Part shown: positions 27,591 through 36,909 of the stretch, piece after piece
Numbering within the stretch: the stretch's first letter is position 1
How the letters are laid out: every line of letters begins with the position of its first letter
Assembly: GCA_963798855.1 (NCBI GenBank)
Contig: CAWCUU010000002.1
Span: 930,001-994,000, forward strand
From: CAWCUU01 sp963798855
GTDB lineage: Bacteria; Gemmatimonadota; Gemmatimonadetes; Longimicrobiales; RSA9
Direction of reading: 5' to 3'
Length of the DNA: 64,000 nt
Program-made: the position numbers and the translations under genes
Notes under the pieces: generated by a model
Told to the model about the DNA's origin: nothing
Database searches by the model: none
The model's input: only the letters and a program-made list of their open reading frames with translations

Positions 27591-28558
27591 GGACCCCCTG
27601 GAGCTTCGCAGCGCTCGGCCTGGTTCTGCTCGCTGTGCCTTCGGCGGCCCGCGGGCAGCAGGCCGGTCGAGTCGCCGACACGGCTGCCGTCGCGGGTGTG
27701 TGTGACCGGGCGGGCGCGTCGGCCGCCGCGGTGCGGGCGCAGGTGCCGACCGGTACCGGCGATGCGACCAGCGTGGACGCGCGTCAGGAAGCGCGGCGAC
27801 TATCCGCGGCCGCGACGCAGGCGGAGCTGCTCGGTGATGCAGAGGCGGCGGTGGATCTGCTGCGTCGGGCGCTGCGTGCCGATCCGTCGAGCGCCGACGA
27901 CCGCTACCGTCTCGCGAGATTGCTGGAGACGAGTGGCGACACGGTCGCCGCCGTGAAGGACTACTGCCGTTACATCGCGCTCGCGCCGGGAGGTCAGGAT
28001 CGTGCCAATGCGGAGGCGCGGCTGCTGGCGCTCGCTCCGCCGCCGCTGCCCGCGTCCGAGAGCGGGCCGACCCGGCGCTCGGTGCCGCAGCCGCAGAAGC
28101 CTGCGGCGGCCGCTCCCCCCGCCGGGATCTCCAGCCTGGCGCCGCCCCGGAGCGTCCTCGTGCGCGGGCTTCTGCTGCCGGGATCCGGGCAGGTCAGCAC
28201 AGGGCGGACTCCGCTCGGTCTCGCCGTCGGGATCGGCGTAGGTGGGGCGGTGGCGGCTGGCGTGCTGACGAAGAAGGTGTCGGTGGACTGCCTCTCCGAG
28301 CCCGCGGACGGAGTCTGCCCTGCGGCCGACGTGCTGCGCCGCCAGGTCGAGCGGCCCCTGCTCGTGCCGGGTATTGCCGTCGCCGCAGCCGGCACGATCC
28401 TGGCCGCGATCGAGGCGTACCATTACCGCTCGCAGCAGATCCAGGCCCGCGCCGGGAGCAGCGGCGCCGCCGAGCGTACTTCGGCGAGGCTGCTGCCGCC
28501 GTCGGGATCGGCCGGTGCCGACGGAGTCGAGCTTCACTTCATCCGCATTCGCTTCTGA
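27587..28558 (+). CDS. Secreted/membrane TPR protein, partner of the DnaJ-RCC1 gene
   Basis: 323 residues with a signal peptide (ending ARGQQ). Residues about 60-130 form two TPR-like hairpins (AAATQAELLGDAEAAVDLLRRALRADPSS, YRLARLLETSGDTVAAVKDYCRYIALAP). The C-terminal half carries VRGLLLPGSGQVSTGRTPLG followed by two hydrophobic helices, a pattern of small membrane proteins such as DUF5683. A Cys pair (VDCLSEPADGVC) is likely a disulfide. GTG start overlaps the DnaJ-RCC1 stop (GTGA), so the two are co-translated and probably act together in the envelope. Function unknown. Confidence 0.8.
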   Translation: MRTPWSFAALGLVLLAVPSAARGQQAGRVADTAAVAGVCDRAGASAAAVRAQVPTGTGDATSVDARQEARRLSAAATQAELLGDAEAAVDLLRRALRADPSSADDRYRLARLLETSGDTVAAVKDYCRYIALAPGGQDRANAEARLLALAPPPLPASESGPTRRSVPQPQKPAAAAPPAGISSLAPPRSVLVRGLLLPGSGQVSTGRTPLGLAVGIGVGGAVAAGVLTKKVSVDCLSEPADGVCPAADVLRRQVERPLLVPGIAVAAAGTILAAIEAYHYRSQQIQARAGSSGAAERTSARLLPPSGSAGADGVELHFIRIRF

Positions 28559-28568
28559 GTCGCCGCAT

Positions 28569-30761
28569 ATGACGCATATGACGTCGAGGCTCTCCGGGAT
28601 ATCGATCGTCGCGCTTCTCGCGACCCTCTCCGCGTGCACGGAGCAGGTCGTGAACGCCGTTCCCGTCGTCTCCGTGGACGTGAGCCCACCCGCGGCGACC
28701 GTGGGAGTCGGAAACACCGTTCAACTGGGTGCCGTCGCGAAGGACGGATCGGGTAACGCGCTGCACGGGCGCGACATCACCTGGTCGACGAGCGATCCCG
28801 ACCACGCGACGGTCGACAACGGTCTGGTCCGCGGTGTCGCGCCGGGCGGCGCGGTCATCACCGCATCGATCCAGGGCGCCGAAGGCCAGGCCACGGTGAC
28901 GGTCGCCGGTACATCGCTGTTGCTTCAGCCCGACACGCTCACCTTCGGCGCGCAGGTCGGCGGCGAGAATCCGGCCCCGGCACAGGCGCGCCTGACCAGC
29001 GGCGGCAATGCGGTCGACGGCGTCACCGCCTCGGTCGCCTACACGGTGGGAGGCGGTGGCTGGCTGACCGTCGCGCTCGCGGAGACCAAGACGCCACTGG
29101 ACGTCACGGCGCGGGTGAACAGCGCTGCGCTTTCGGCCGGCGAGTATGCCGCGACCATCTCTCTGACCGCACCGGCTGCAGGTGACACGGCTCGCCTCCA
29201 CGTCCTGCTGCACATGACGACCTCGCCGCCGCCGAGTCCGCCGGCTGCGCCCTCGAGCCTGAAGGCGAGCGCGATCTCGGCCACGCAGGTGAGCGTGACG
29301 TGGAAGGACAACAGCTCGGATGAGACCGAGTTCCGCCTGCAGCGGAGCGCGAACGGGGGCTCGACGTGGACGCAGGTCGCGATCGTCGCTGCGAACGCAA
29401 CGAGCTATTCCGATACGGGTCTCCAGCCGTCGACGAGCTACGGCTATCGGATCCAGTCGTGCTCGAGTGCGGGGTGCTCCTCCTACTCGAACGCGGCGAC
29501 CGCGACGACACCGGCTCCGCCGGCACAGCCGCCCGCCGCCCCGACGAATCTCGGCGCTACCGCGACGTCGGCGACGCGAGTCGATCTGACGTGGAAGGAC
29601 AACAGCACCGACGAGACGGAGTTCCGGCTGCAGCGCAGCACGGACGGAGGCACGACGTGGACGCAGATCGCGACACTCGCGCCGAACGCGAGGAGCTACG
29701 CGGACACGACGGTGAGGGCGTCCACCGCATACGCCTATCGGATCCAGTCGTGCTCGAGCGCGGGGTGCTCCTCCTACTCGAACGCGGCGACCGCGACGAC
29801 CCCCGCTGCAGCGCCGACGGCTCCCGCAGCGCCATCCGGCCTCCAGGCGGAGGCCGCATCGGCGACGCGCGTCGACCTCACGTGGACGGACAACAGCACG
29901 GACGAGACGGAGTTCCGGCTGGAGCGCAGCGCCGACGGCGGATCGACGTGGGCGCAGATCGCCACGCCTGCCACGAACGCGACGAGCTACGCGGACACGA
30001 CCGCACACGCCTCTACCGCGTATTCGTACCGGATCCGGGCGTGCTCGGCCGCCGGGTGCTCGGCGTACTCGAACGAGGCGAGCACGACCACGCCCGCACC
30101 GCCGCCGTCGCCGGTGATCGCGCTGGATCCGACGAGCGTGTCGTTCACCGCGAACGCGGGCAACAGCGCGGGCTCACAGCAGGTGGACGTGAGCAACTCC
30201 GGTGGCGGCACGTTGAGCGGCCTCTCCGCCGGCGTCGATTACGGCTCGGGCCCGAACGGCTGGCTCACGGCGAGTCTCTCCGGGACGTCCGCGCCGGCGA
30301 CGCTGACGATCGGGGCGAGCGCGTTTGGACTCGGGGAGGGGACCTACACGGCCAATGTCGCCGTGAGCTCGGACGCCGCGTCGAACAGTCCGCAGACGGT
30401 GTCGGTGACAATGGTGGTACAACCGGCCGGCAACGCCGTCATCGTCCTCGACTCGTCCGCCGTCACGTTCGAGGCGACGCTGCTCGGCCCCGCTCCGGGC
30501 AGCAAGACCGTGCAGGTGGACAACGGCGGGTCCGACAACCTCGGCGGGCTCTACACCAGTGTGGAGTACGGGTCGGGGCAGCCGACCGGCTGGCTGTCCG
30601 CAGAACTGGGGCGGGGCAAGGCGCCTACCGATCTGACGCTGTCGGTCTCGCGCAGCGGGCTCCTGCCCGGCACCTACACGGCGACCGTCTACGTCGCTTC
30701 CGGCAGCGCGTCGAACAGCCCGCAGTCCGTGAAAGTCACGTTCAATCTGACGACGCTCTGA
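28569..30761 (+). CDS. Surface lipoprotein with Big2-like, three FN3 and BACON-like domains
   Basis: About 730 residues. Lipobox LSAC with Cys at about residue 20, followed by TEQVVNAVPV. Next: a Big2-type domain (VDVSPPAATVGVGNTVQLGAV, ITWSTSDPDHATVDNGLV), a BACON-like domain (WLTVALAE), three fibronectin type III domains of 97 codons each (DLTWKDNSTDETEFRLQRS) and two more BACON-like domains at the C-terminus (VIALDPTSVSFTANAG, VIVLDSSAVTFEATLLG). Each FN3 has a CSSAGCSSYSN cysteine pair. Likely outer-membrane or cell-surface adhesion/scaffold. Either ATG at 28569 or at 28578 could start it. It overlaps the convergent glycosylase gene by 20 bases. Confidence 0.86.
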   Translation: MTHMTSRLSGISIVALLATLSACTEQVVNAVPVVSVDVSPPAATVGVGNTVQLGAVAKDGSGNALHGRDITWSTSDPDHATVDNGLVRGVAPGGAVITASIQGAEGQATVTVAGTSLLLQPDTLTFGAQVGGENPAPAQARLTSGGNAVDGVTASVAYTVGGGGWLTVALAETKTPLDVTARVNSAALSAGEYAATISLTAPAAGDTARLHVLLHMTTSPPPSPPAAPSSLKASAISATQVSVTWKDNSSDETEFRLQRSANGGSTWTQVAIVAANATSYSDTGLQPSTSYGYRIQSCSSAGCSSYSNAATATTPAPPAQPPAAPTNLGATATSATRVDLTWKDNSTDETEFRLQRSTDGGTTWTQIATLAPNARSYADTTVRASTAYAYRIQSCSSAGCSSYSNAATATTPAAAPTAPAAPSGLQAEAASATRVDLTWTDNSTDETEFRLERSADGGSTWAQIATPATNATSYADTTAHASTAYSYRIRACSAAGCSAYSNEASTTTPAPPPSPVIALDPTSVSFTANAGNSAGSQQVDVSNSGGGTLSGLSAGVDYGSGPNGWLTASLSGTSAPATLTIGASAFGLGEGTYTANVAVSSDAASNSPQTVSVTMVVQPAGNAVIVLDSSAVTFEATLLGPAPGSKTVQVDNGGSDNLGGLYTSVEYGSGQPTGWLSAELGRGKAPTDLTLSVSRSGLLPGTYTATVYVASGSASNSPQSVKVTFNLTTL
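29236..30100 (+). repeat. Three tandem FN3-coding repeats, period 291 bases
   Basis: Each unit encodes one fibronectin type III domain. Between the first and second unit, a 60-base stretch (29451-29510 versus 29742-29801) differs at only two positions, which shows recent duplication or gene conversion. The third unit is more diverged. Confidence 0.72.
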
Positions 30762-31698
30762 CGCCTTCGGCGTCGCCATGCAGCAGCTCCCACAGGGAGA
30801 GCACCGCGTAGGCGCGCCACGGCCGCCACCGCTCCGCGTGAGCCAGCGCCGCGCGCGCGTCCGTCACCGCCGCCAGCCGCCGAAGCGCCTTCAGCACGCC
30901 GAGGTCCGAAGCCGGGAATGCGTCCCGGTCCCCGAGCGCGCGTAGCCGAACGTACGCGGCGGTCCACGGCCCTACGCCGCGGATTTCCGTCAATCGCCTC
31001 TCGGCCTCTTCCCGTCCGGCGTTGCGCAGATCGTCCCAGTCGACTTCGGCGCGGGCCGCTGCTCGAACCGCCGCCGCTCGGGCCGCCGGCAGCCCGATCG
31101 CACGCAGCTCCGACAGCTCGAGACGCTGGACAGACGCCGGCGAGGGAAAGCAGAACAGGTCTTGTGCAGGCGATCGGCTACGCTCCTCCGCCGGAGCGCG
31201 AGCCTGCTCCGCGATCTGCGGCGCCGGCTCGCCGGCGAGGCGCACGAGCCGATCCGTCAGCGTCGCGGCCGCCGCGAGGCTCACCTGCTGACCGAGGATG
31301 GCTCGGATCAGACACTCGAACGGGTCGATCAGCTGCGGCAGCCGCACGTACCGCCGCCGTTCGACAAGCGTGGAAAGGACCGGATCGCGGCGGGCGAATT
31401 CGTGGAACGCCTCGGCGTGGCCGCCGAGGTCGAGCATTCGCAATGCAAGCTCCTCCAGAGCCGGCGCCGCCAGCAATGGCGAGCTGCGGGCGAGCAGCGC
31501 GCCCGACCGCATGCGCAGCTCGATCGTGTGCGGATGCCCGGCGATCATGAGGCCACGCCGGTAGAACAGCGGCGAGACCCGCTCCAGCGACGGCACGGCG
31601 CGCAGCGAGAGGAAGCCGGCAACCCAGCCGAAATCGAAGGACTCCGGGGGGAGGAGACGCAGGTACGTTGCAGAACACCCGCTCGGGTCGGCGGACAC
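30742..31698 (-). CDS. DNA-3-methyladenine glycosylase II (AlkA-like)
   Basis: About 318 residues from GTG 31698 (GAGGAA about ten bases upstream). The N-terminal domain (LRLLPPESFDFGWVAGFLSLRAVPSLE) is AlkA_N; the helix-hairpin-helix is LTEIRGVGPWTAAYVRLRALG, followed by the catalytic Asp in PASDLGVLKALR. PFECLIRAILGQQVSLAAA is the conserved core helix. Removes alkylated bases from DNA, starting base-excision repair. No Ada domain is attached. There is no ATG in the likely start zone, so the start is uncertain. It lies between two paralogous lipoprotein genes on the opposite strand. Confidence 0.86.
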   Translation of the reverse strand: MSADPSGCSATYLRLLPPESFDFGWVAGFLSLRAVPSLERVSPLFYRRGLMIAGHPHTIELRMRSGALLARSSPLLAAPALEELALRMLDLGGHAEAFHEFARRDPVLSTLVERRRYVRLPQLIDPFECLIRAILGQQVSLAAAATLTDRLVRLAGEPAPQIAEQARAPAEERSRSPAQDLFCFPSPASVQRLELSELRAIGLPAARAAAVRAAARAEVDWDDLRNAGREEAERRLTEIRGVGPWTAAYVRLRALGDRDAFPASDLGVLKALRRLAAVTDARAALAHAERWRPWRAYAVLSLWELLHGDAEGVRASSD

Positions 31699-32019
31699 GT
31701 CGATCTTCCGTTCCTCGGGGGACGCAAGGACCCCTGTCGGGGACGCCGATCGGAAGGATAGCGGGATCGCCGGAGCGGCGCAGTCGCCCTTGTGGATGTC
31801 GAGGCGGCCGACGTAACGTAAAAGCTGAGGTAGGTGTTGTCGGATCCCGGGGGCGCAGAGGATGGCTGTGCGTCCTCGCGGGTACCCTCGGCTGACCCAG
31901 GTGTGGTGCACGCGGTCTCCAGTCGCAGTCGGCCTCGCTTTCGACGCGCCGGCGTGCCGCCCGCAGGCTCGAGCTGGACCCGCTCCGGATCTGCCCTCGA
32001 GGCACGGAGTCATTAGGGT
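31699..32019. other. Intergenic region between alkA-like gene and second FN3 lipoprotein
   Basis: 321 bases. It must hold the promoters for both divergent genes, but I see no clear consensus elements, hairpins or repeats. Reading frames across it are not convincing. Confidence 0.3.
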
Positions 32020-33915
32020 ATGCGGTCGAAGCTGGCTCTCTCCACCGGCCTGGCGGCGCTTTCCTTTCTCGCTGCCGGATGCACCGAGCAGGTCGTGACG
32101 GCCGTCCGTGTATCCTCGGTCGAAGTTTCTCCCGCACGGGTCAATGTGCAGGTCGGAGCCGCGGTGCAGCTCGTGGCGACGCTGGAAGATGGCGACGGTC
32201 ACGAGCTCCGCGGCCGGACGATCACCTGGTCGACCAGCGCGGCGAGCCGAGCGACCGTCGACGACGGTATGGTGCACGGGGTCGCGCCGGGCGACGTCAC
32301 CATCACGGCGACCGTCGAGGGCGTTCAGGGGCAGGCTGGCGTCGTCGTGACCGGTGTGCCGATCTCGGCGGACCCGGACAGCGTCGGCTTCGTCGCCACG
32401 GCCGGCGCCGCCAATCCCGCGCCCGTGAAGGTCAGGGTGAGCAGCGCGGGTGCCGACCCGGGCCAGGTGTCGGCCACGATCGCCTATGCGGCCACGGATC
32501 CGGGAGGCTGGCTCAGCGTTTCGCTCGGCGGCTCCGCCGTGCCGGTGGACCTGACGGCGAGCGCGAAGGTAGCGGGGCTGTCCGCCGGCAGCTATCGGGC
32601 GACCGTCCGCGTGTGGGCGCCCGCGGCGCTCGACACGATTCGGATCCCCGTCACCTTCCGCGTCAAGCCGGCGCCTCCGGCCGCGCCATCGCAACTGTCC
32701 GCGACGGCGGTGTCACACACCCGGATCGACATCTCCTGGCGTGACAACAGCAGCGATGAAGCGGAGTTCCGGCTGGAGCGGAGCGGGGGCGTGGGCGGCT
32801 CGGCCTGGGTAGAGCTGGCCGTTCTTCCGGCGAATAAGGTCGCCTACGCCGACAGCGACGTCGATCCGTCCACGAAGTACTACTACCGAGTGCGCGCGTG
32901 CTCCTCGGCGGGCTGCTCCGGCTACTCGGCGACCGTGTCCGCCACGACGCCGGCGCCGCCGCCACCTCCGGCCGCCCCCTCCTCGCTCGGCGCGACGGCC
33001 GTCTCCTGGGCCGAGATCGACCTCGCCTGGGACGACAACAGCGACAATGAGGCCGAGTTCCGCCTGGAGCGGAGTGAGGGCGCGGGTTCCACCGACTGGA
33101 CGCAGATCGCCGTGCCCGCCGCGAACGCCACGTCTTACAAGGACGTCACCGTCGCGGCCAGCACCACCTACTATTACCGGATCCGCGCGTGTTCGGAGCA
33201 CGGCTGCTCCGCGTACTCGGCGACCGCCTCCGCGACCACGCCGGCGCCGCCGCCCCCAGAGATCGTGCTGGGCTCCTCCGCGGTAACGCTGTCCACGGTC
33301 GTCGGAGACTCGAGCTCGCTGAAGCGGGTTTCCGTGACCAACGGCGGAACGGGCAGCGTGTCCGGCCTTCAGGCGACGATCACCTACGCGGCTTCCGGCG
33401 GGGCATGGCTCCGCGCATCGCTTCCTTCAGCGAATGCCCCGACCACGCTGGACCTGCGCGGCTCGGCAGCCCGGCTGCTCGCCGGCTCGTACGAGGCGAC
33501 GGTCGCCGTCAGCTCGACGACCGCTGTCAACAGCCCCGAACGCCTGAGCGTCACGCTCGAGGTCGCGCCGAACCCGAAGCCGTGGATCTTCCTCGACTCC
33601 ACGCAAGTGAGCTACTCCGGTATCCTCGGGGGTCCGCCGCCGGGGCTGAAGACCGTGGGCATCGAGAACGGTGGGCTGGGGACGTTGAAGGACCTGAAGG
33701 TCTCGGTGGTGTATGCCCCCGAGCAGCCCAAGGGCTGGCTCGTGGCGACCCTCGTGCGCACCACCGCGCCCACGGATCTGCTCCTCTACGCGGTGCTCGA
33801 GGATGAGTCCGGCCATTTCCTGCCGGCCGGCAGCTACGAAGCGGCGGTGGTCGTATCGTCCAAGGGCGCCGCCAACAGCCCCCAGACGATCACCGTGAGG
33901 CTGACGATCCAGTGA
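32020..33915 (+). CDS. Surface lipoprotein with Big2-like, two FN3 and BACON-like domains
   Basis: 631 residues, a paralogue of the protein at 28569. Signal and lipobox MRSKLALSTGLAALSFLAAGC, then TEQVVTAVRVSSVEVSP as in the first copy. Domains in order: Big2-like, BACON-like (GGWLSVSLGG), two FN3 domains (ISWRDNSSDEAEFRLERS, LAWDDNSDNEAEFRLERSE) with CSSAGCSGYS and CSEHGCSAYS pairs, and two C-terminal BACON-like domains. One FN3 fewer than its paralogue. Likely exposed at the cell surface; ligand unknown. Confidence 0.86.
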   Translation: MRSKLALSTGLAALSFLAAGCTEQVVTAVRVSSVEVSPARVNVQVGAAVQLVATLEDGDGHELRGRTITWSTSAASRATVDDGMVHGVAPGDVTITATVEGVQGQAGVVVTGVPISADPDSVGFVATAGAANPAPVKVRVSSAGADPGQVSATIAYAATDPGGWLSVSLGGSAVPVDLTASAKVAGLSAGSYRATVRVWAPAALDTIRIPVTFRVKPAPPAAPSQLSATAVSHTRIDISWRDNSSDEAEFRLERSGGVGGSAWVELAVLPANKVAYADSDVDPSTKYYYRVRACSSAGCSGYSATVSATTPAPPPPPAAPSSLGATAVSWAEIDLAWDDNSDNEAEFRLERSEGAGSTDWTQIAVPAANATSYKDVTVAASTTYYYRIRACSEHGCSAYSATASATTPAPPPPEIVLGSSAVTLSTVVGDSSSLKRVSVTNGGTGSVSGLQATITYAASGGAWLRASLPSANAPTTLDLRGSAARLLAGSYEATVAVSSTTAVNSPERLSVTLEVAPNPKPWIFLDSTQVSYSGILGGPPPGLKTVGIENGGLGTLKDLKVSVVYAPEQPKGWLVATLVRTTAPTDLLLYAVLEDESGHFLPAGSYEAAVVVSSKGAANSPQTITVRLTIQ

Positions 33916-33984
33916 GGGGGGCGTGTTGACGGAGCCACCGTCGCGCGCCGCGGCTTCGATCGGGCCGAAACCGGCATCAATGAG

Positions 33985-34006
33985 ACCCCGGTGTGCCATC
34001 CGGGGT
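33985..34006. terminator. Hairpin between convergent genes
   Basis: ACCCCGG, an eight-base loop, then CCGGGGT form a perfect 7-bp GC stem between the stop of the lipoprotein gene (33915) and the stop of the convergent TPR gene (34054). No clear T-run, so termination is only likely. Confidence 0.42.
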
Positions 34007-34053
34007 TGAACGCGACCGCTGGTGCGGGGACGGTGTGGAGGCGTCCGGTCGCC

Positions 34054-36348
34054 TCAGCGCCCTTCCTGGACGAGCTGTTCGAGTCGCGTCTGCGCGGCGC
34101 GCACGCGAGGAAGGAGGCCCGGATCTGCGTGCTCCCACTGATGCACGAGCGCTGCGTAGTGGAGGCGCGCACGGTCTCGCTCCCCGAGGCGGTCCGCGAG
34201 CGCGGCGGCCCGCTCGTGCGCGAGGGCAAGAAGGAACGGATCGTTCGGTATTCCGGCGCCGAAGTTCTGAAACCGGTCCTGCCACCCTGTGTCAATGTAT
34301 GCTTCATAGGCGGCGATCGCGGAATCCGGCATCGCGGCCATCTCGAAGATCTGCCCTCTCAGCGCGCCGAGGCAGGCGTCGCAGTTGGCGCGCTGCTGGG
34401 CTAAACGGAGCTTGACCACGGCCGAGTCGGGGCGGCCGTCGTGCGCGTCGGCGAAGCCGCGCGCCGCGAGGATCGTAGGCTCGGATGCGAAGCTGAGCTC
34501 GGCGGGGATGCCGGCCTTGAAGCGCGTCGCGAGCTCCCGCGCCTGGCGCGTTCGTCCGGCGGCTGCGAGCACGAGCGCCAGCGCGGGATAGGGCCGCTGC
34601 GCCATCGGCATCGAGTCCAGCCCGGGGGTGCGGAGTAGGGCATCGACCTGCGCGGCAGCACCATCCGGGTCGCTCCAGACCCAGACCCGGGACATAGCGG
34701 CGAAGAGGCAGTCGAAGGAGCATTCGCCCGGTGGATCCTCGAGAAGGCGCCACCTCTGCATCGCGCTGGCCCACTTGCCGGTGGTGGCATCTGTCACTCC
34801 CTGGAGGAATGGAGCTGGCGGGTCGAACGTGGCCAGGAGCGAGTCGGCGCCTTCGTAATCGGCTCGCGCCATGGTGAGAAGCCAGCGCGGGTAGTCCGTT
34901 TCCGTTCCGCGGATGGAGGCCGCGTCGATCTCGGCGATGGTGGTGTCGAGGGCGTGGAAGTGCGACTGGTCCAACTCCGCCATCATGATGTTCCAGTACG
35001 CGGTGCGCCTGGCTCCGCCGCCGAGCGCCACGACGCGCCGGTTCAGCTCCTCCGATCGCGCGGCTTGGCCCATGTCCGAGTAGAGCACGCCCAGGTTGAT
35101 GAGCGCCACGTCGTCCGTGGAGTCGATCGCGAGCAGCGTCTCGAACTCGCGCACTGCATCGTCGCGGCGGCCGGTGGCGGTGTAGAGCATCCCTCGGGCG
35201 TGATGCTTCTCCTGCTCCGTGAGCCGGTCTTCCTGGCGGGCCGCCTGGTGGAGGTGGTAGAGCATGCTATCGTCGCGCTGGCCACGGTTCCACGCCATGA
35301 CGCCGAGGGAGCGGTGGGCGTTCGCGAAAGTGGAGTCGAGCGCCAGCGCGTCCTTGAAAAGCTCGATCGCGCGGTCTGAATCCCCGGCGTGGGACGCGAG
35401 GCGGCCCTCCATGTACTTGCGGAGCGCCGGCAGCGATGAGGTCGTGACCTGCGTCAGCGGCGGATTCGCGCGGATCGTGCGCAGCGACTCCCCGATCTTC
35501 TCCCGGAGCTGACGGGTCAGGCGGTCGACGGCGGGCAGCAGGTCGGTGGAGTCGCGTGCCGTCTCACGGAAGCTCGCCAGCACGCGCCCTGAGTCAGGAG
35601 TCACGAGGCTCGCGGCGAGCAGGTAGGCGCCGCCCGCGCCCGACACCTCGCCTTCCACGAGCGCCTTGAGCCCCAGCCGCACGGCCACGTCGCGGGCAAT
35701 GTCGCCGTGAAGTCCAAGAGAGCGTGGCCGACCCATGCGCTCCAGGGCCTCCTGAACGCGAGAGCGGTCCACGAGGCCGACGAACCGGGACTGCGCGAGG
35801 TCGACCCGGAAGGCTTCGGCCACCACCCGCGCCAGCACGGAGTCCCCCGTCACGGACTCGAAGTCTGCGATGAGCACCGGGTCGCGAGCGTCCAGTTCGC
35901 CTCGCCCGACCAGCGAGCCCACCGGACCAATGCCGAAGGCGCGCATGCCCATGAAGCCCGCCGCTCCCAGACCCAGCACGGCGAACGCCAGTACGCCGGC
36001 GGTGATCGAGCGACTCCAGGTCAGCGTCCGATGAATCGGCGTCCGCGGGGCTGGCGAGGAGGTTGCATCGGAGGTCGGCTCCGACGTGGCGGTCGACCCG
36101 GCGTCCGGCTTCGTCACCCTCTGCACCGAGGGCAGCCCTTCCTGCACGAACGCGGTGGCAAGGACGATCGGCAGGCCGATGATGAAGAGGATCACCGCGA
36201 ACGGAGACACCCAGTCGGGGAGCCCGAGGCCTTCGACCAGGCTGAGCACCACCTGATAGGCGATCCACGCTCCGACGACGTAAATGCCGAGCACCTGCCA
36301 GATGGAGCGGCGGTGCAGCTCGGCGATGAGCCTGCGGATCGCGGACAT
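34054..36348 (-). CDS. Membrane-anchored TPR protein
   Basis: About 764 residues. The N-terminus MSAIRRLIAELHRRSIWQ leads into two membrane helices (about 17-38 and 48-68), and a third follows at about 118-140. A TolB/FlgO-like domain (about 155-290, DPVLIADFESVTGDSVLARVVAEAFRVDLA, FVGLVDRSRVQEALERMG) comes next, then TPR repeats to the end (GDSDRAIELFKDALALDSTFANAHRSLGVMAW). It resembles proteins that in related bacteria are fused or adjacent to Ser/Thr kinases or adenylate cyclases, but no catalytic domain is seen here. Start at 36348 places the basic segment right before the first helix. Function unknown. Confidence 0.8.
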   Translation of the reverse strand: MSAIRRLIAELHRRSIWQVLGIYVVGAWIAYQVVLSLVEGLGLPDWVSPFAVILFIIGLPIVLATAFVQEGLPSVQRVTKPDAGSTATSEPTSDATSSPAPRTPIHRTLTWSRSITAGVLAFAVLGLGAAGFMGMRAFGIGPVGSLVGRGELDARDPVLIADFESVTGDSVLARVVAEAFRVDLAQSRFVGLVDRSRVQEALERMGRPRSLGLHGDIARDVAVRLGLKALVEGEVSGAGGAYLLAASLVTPDSGRVLASFRETARDSTDLLPAVDRLTRQLREKIGESLRTIRANPPLTQVTTSSLPALRKYMEGRLASHAGDSDRAIELFKDALALDSTFANAHRSLGVMAWNRGQRDDSMLYHLHQAARQEDRLTEQEKHHARGMLYTATGRRDDAVREFETLLAIDSTDDVALINLGVLYSDMGQAARSEELNRRVVALGGGARRTAYWNIMMAELDQSHFHALDTTIAEIDAASIRGTETDYPRWLLTMARADYEGADSLLATFDPPAPFLQGVTDATTGKWASAMQRWRLLEDPPGECSFDCLFAAMSRVWVWSDPDGAAAQVDALLRTPGLDSMPMAQRPYPALALVLAAAGRTRQARELATRFKAGIPAELSFASEPTILAARGFADAHDGRPDSAVVKLRLAQQRANCDACLGALRGQIFEMAAMPDSAIAAYEAYIDTGWQDRFQNFGAGIPNDPFLLALAHERAAALADRLGERDRARLHYAALVHQWEHADPGLLPRVRAAQTRLEQLVQEGR

Positions 36349-36503
36349 GAAGCTCCACTTGCGAGGGACGGAAGGCGAGCGTGAAAAAAGAATGGACCGT
36401 GTCGGAGCGTATTCGCAACGATCGTCGCTTCGCCGACCGACGTAGGTCCTCTTGAGGACGGCTCGCTCGAACGCTGGCTCCCCTCTGATCGGCCGGATCA
36501 TGA

Positions 36504-36749
36504 GGTGACCGCGAGGACGTCGCGGCCGCAAAGCGCCAGGAGCTCGATCCGATCCAATGCCAGCATACGTCGGCTGTTCGAGAATCGCTGGACGAGATGC
36601 CGGTGCCGAAGACGATGCCGGTTGACCCGCGGGGCGCCTGGCCGGGTCCGTCCTTGGACCAGATCGCTTCACTTCACATTGGTGAGGATTACGTGCTCGG
36701 CGTCCGAAAGGACGACCTGTACCGGATCCTCAAGGAGTGGAGGATCTGA
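36504..36749 (+). pseudogene. Possible 3' remnant of a beta-propeller-type gene
   Basis: An open stretch without a convincing start, ending in DYVLGVRKDDLYRILKEWRI and TGA at 36747-36749. The tail resembles the end of secreted six-bladed beta-propeller proteins, in which a D/E-YVLGV..D..-like strand precedes the stop. An in-frame stop at 36501-36503 blocks anything longer. This is the only coding-like signal in the 450-base interval between the TPR gene and the tRNA. Weak call. Confidence 0.33.
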
Positions 36750-36795
36750 CGTCAACCGATACGGATGTTTGCGGGTGGGTGGCGGAGGAAAAAAG

Positions 36796-36868
36796 CTCCG
36801 GCGACAGGACTCGAACCTGTGACCCGACGGTTAACAGCCGTCTGCTCTACCAACTGAGCTACGCCGGA
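36796..36868 (-). tRNA. tRNA-Asn (anticodon GTT)
   Basis: Full cloverleaf on the minus strand: acceptor stem TCCGGCG/CGCCGGA, D-arm GCTC...GAGC, anticodon stem GACGG/CCGTC around CTGTTAA (GTT), T-arm ACAGG TTCGAGT CCTGT, discriminator G. CCA is not encoded. It lies just downstream of the IS/helicase end. Confidence 0.95.
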
Positions 36869-36909
36869 ATGGGTCAGGGGGCGAATTCTAACCGAAGCCC
36901 GCCCGACGG

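Noticed and set aside
36796..36868. tRNA-Asn as an integration site for a genomic island containing the helicase/methyltransferase
   Set aside because: The module lies on the 5' side of the tRNA and no duplicated tRNA 3' end or integrase is seen, so a classical tRNA-island boundary is not supported.
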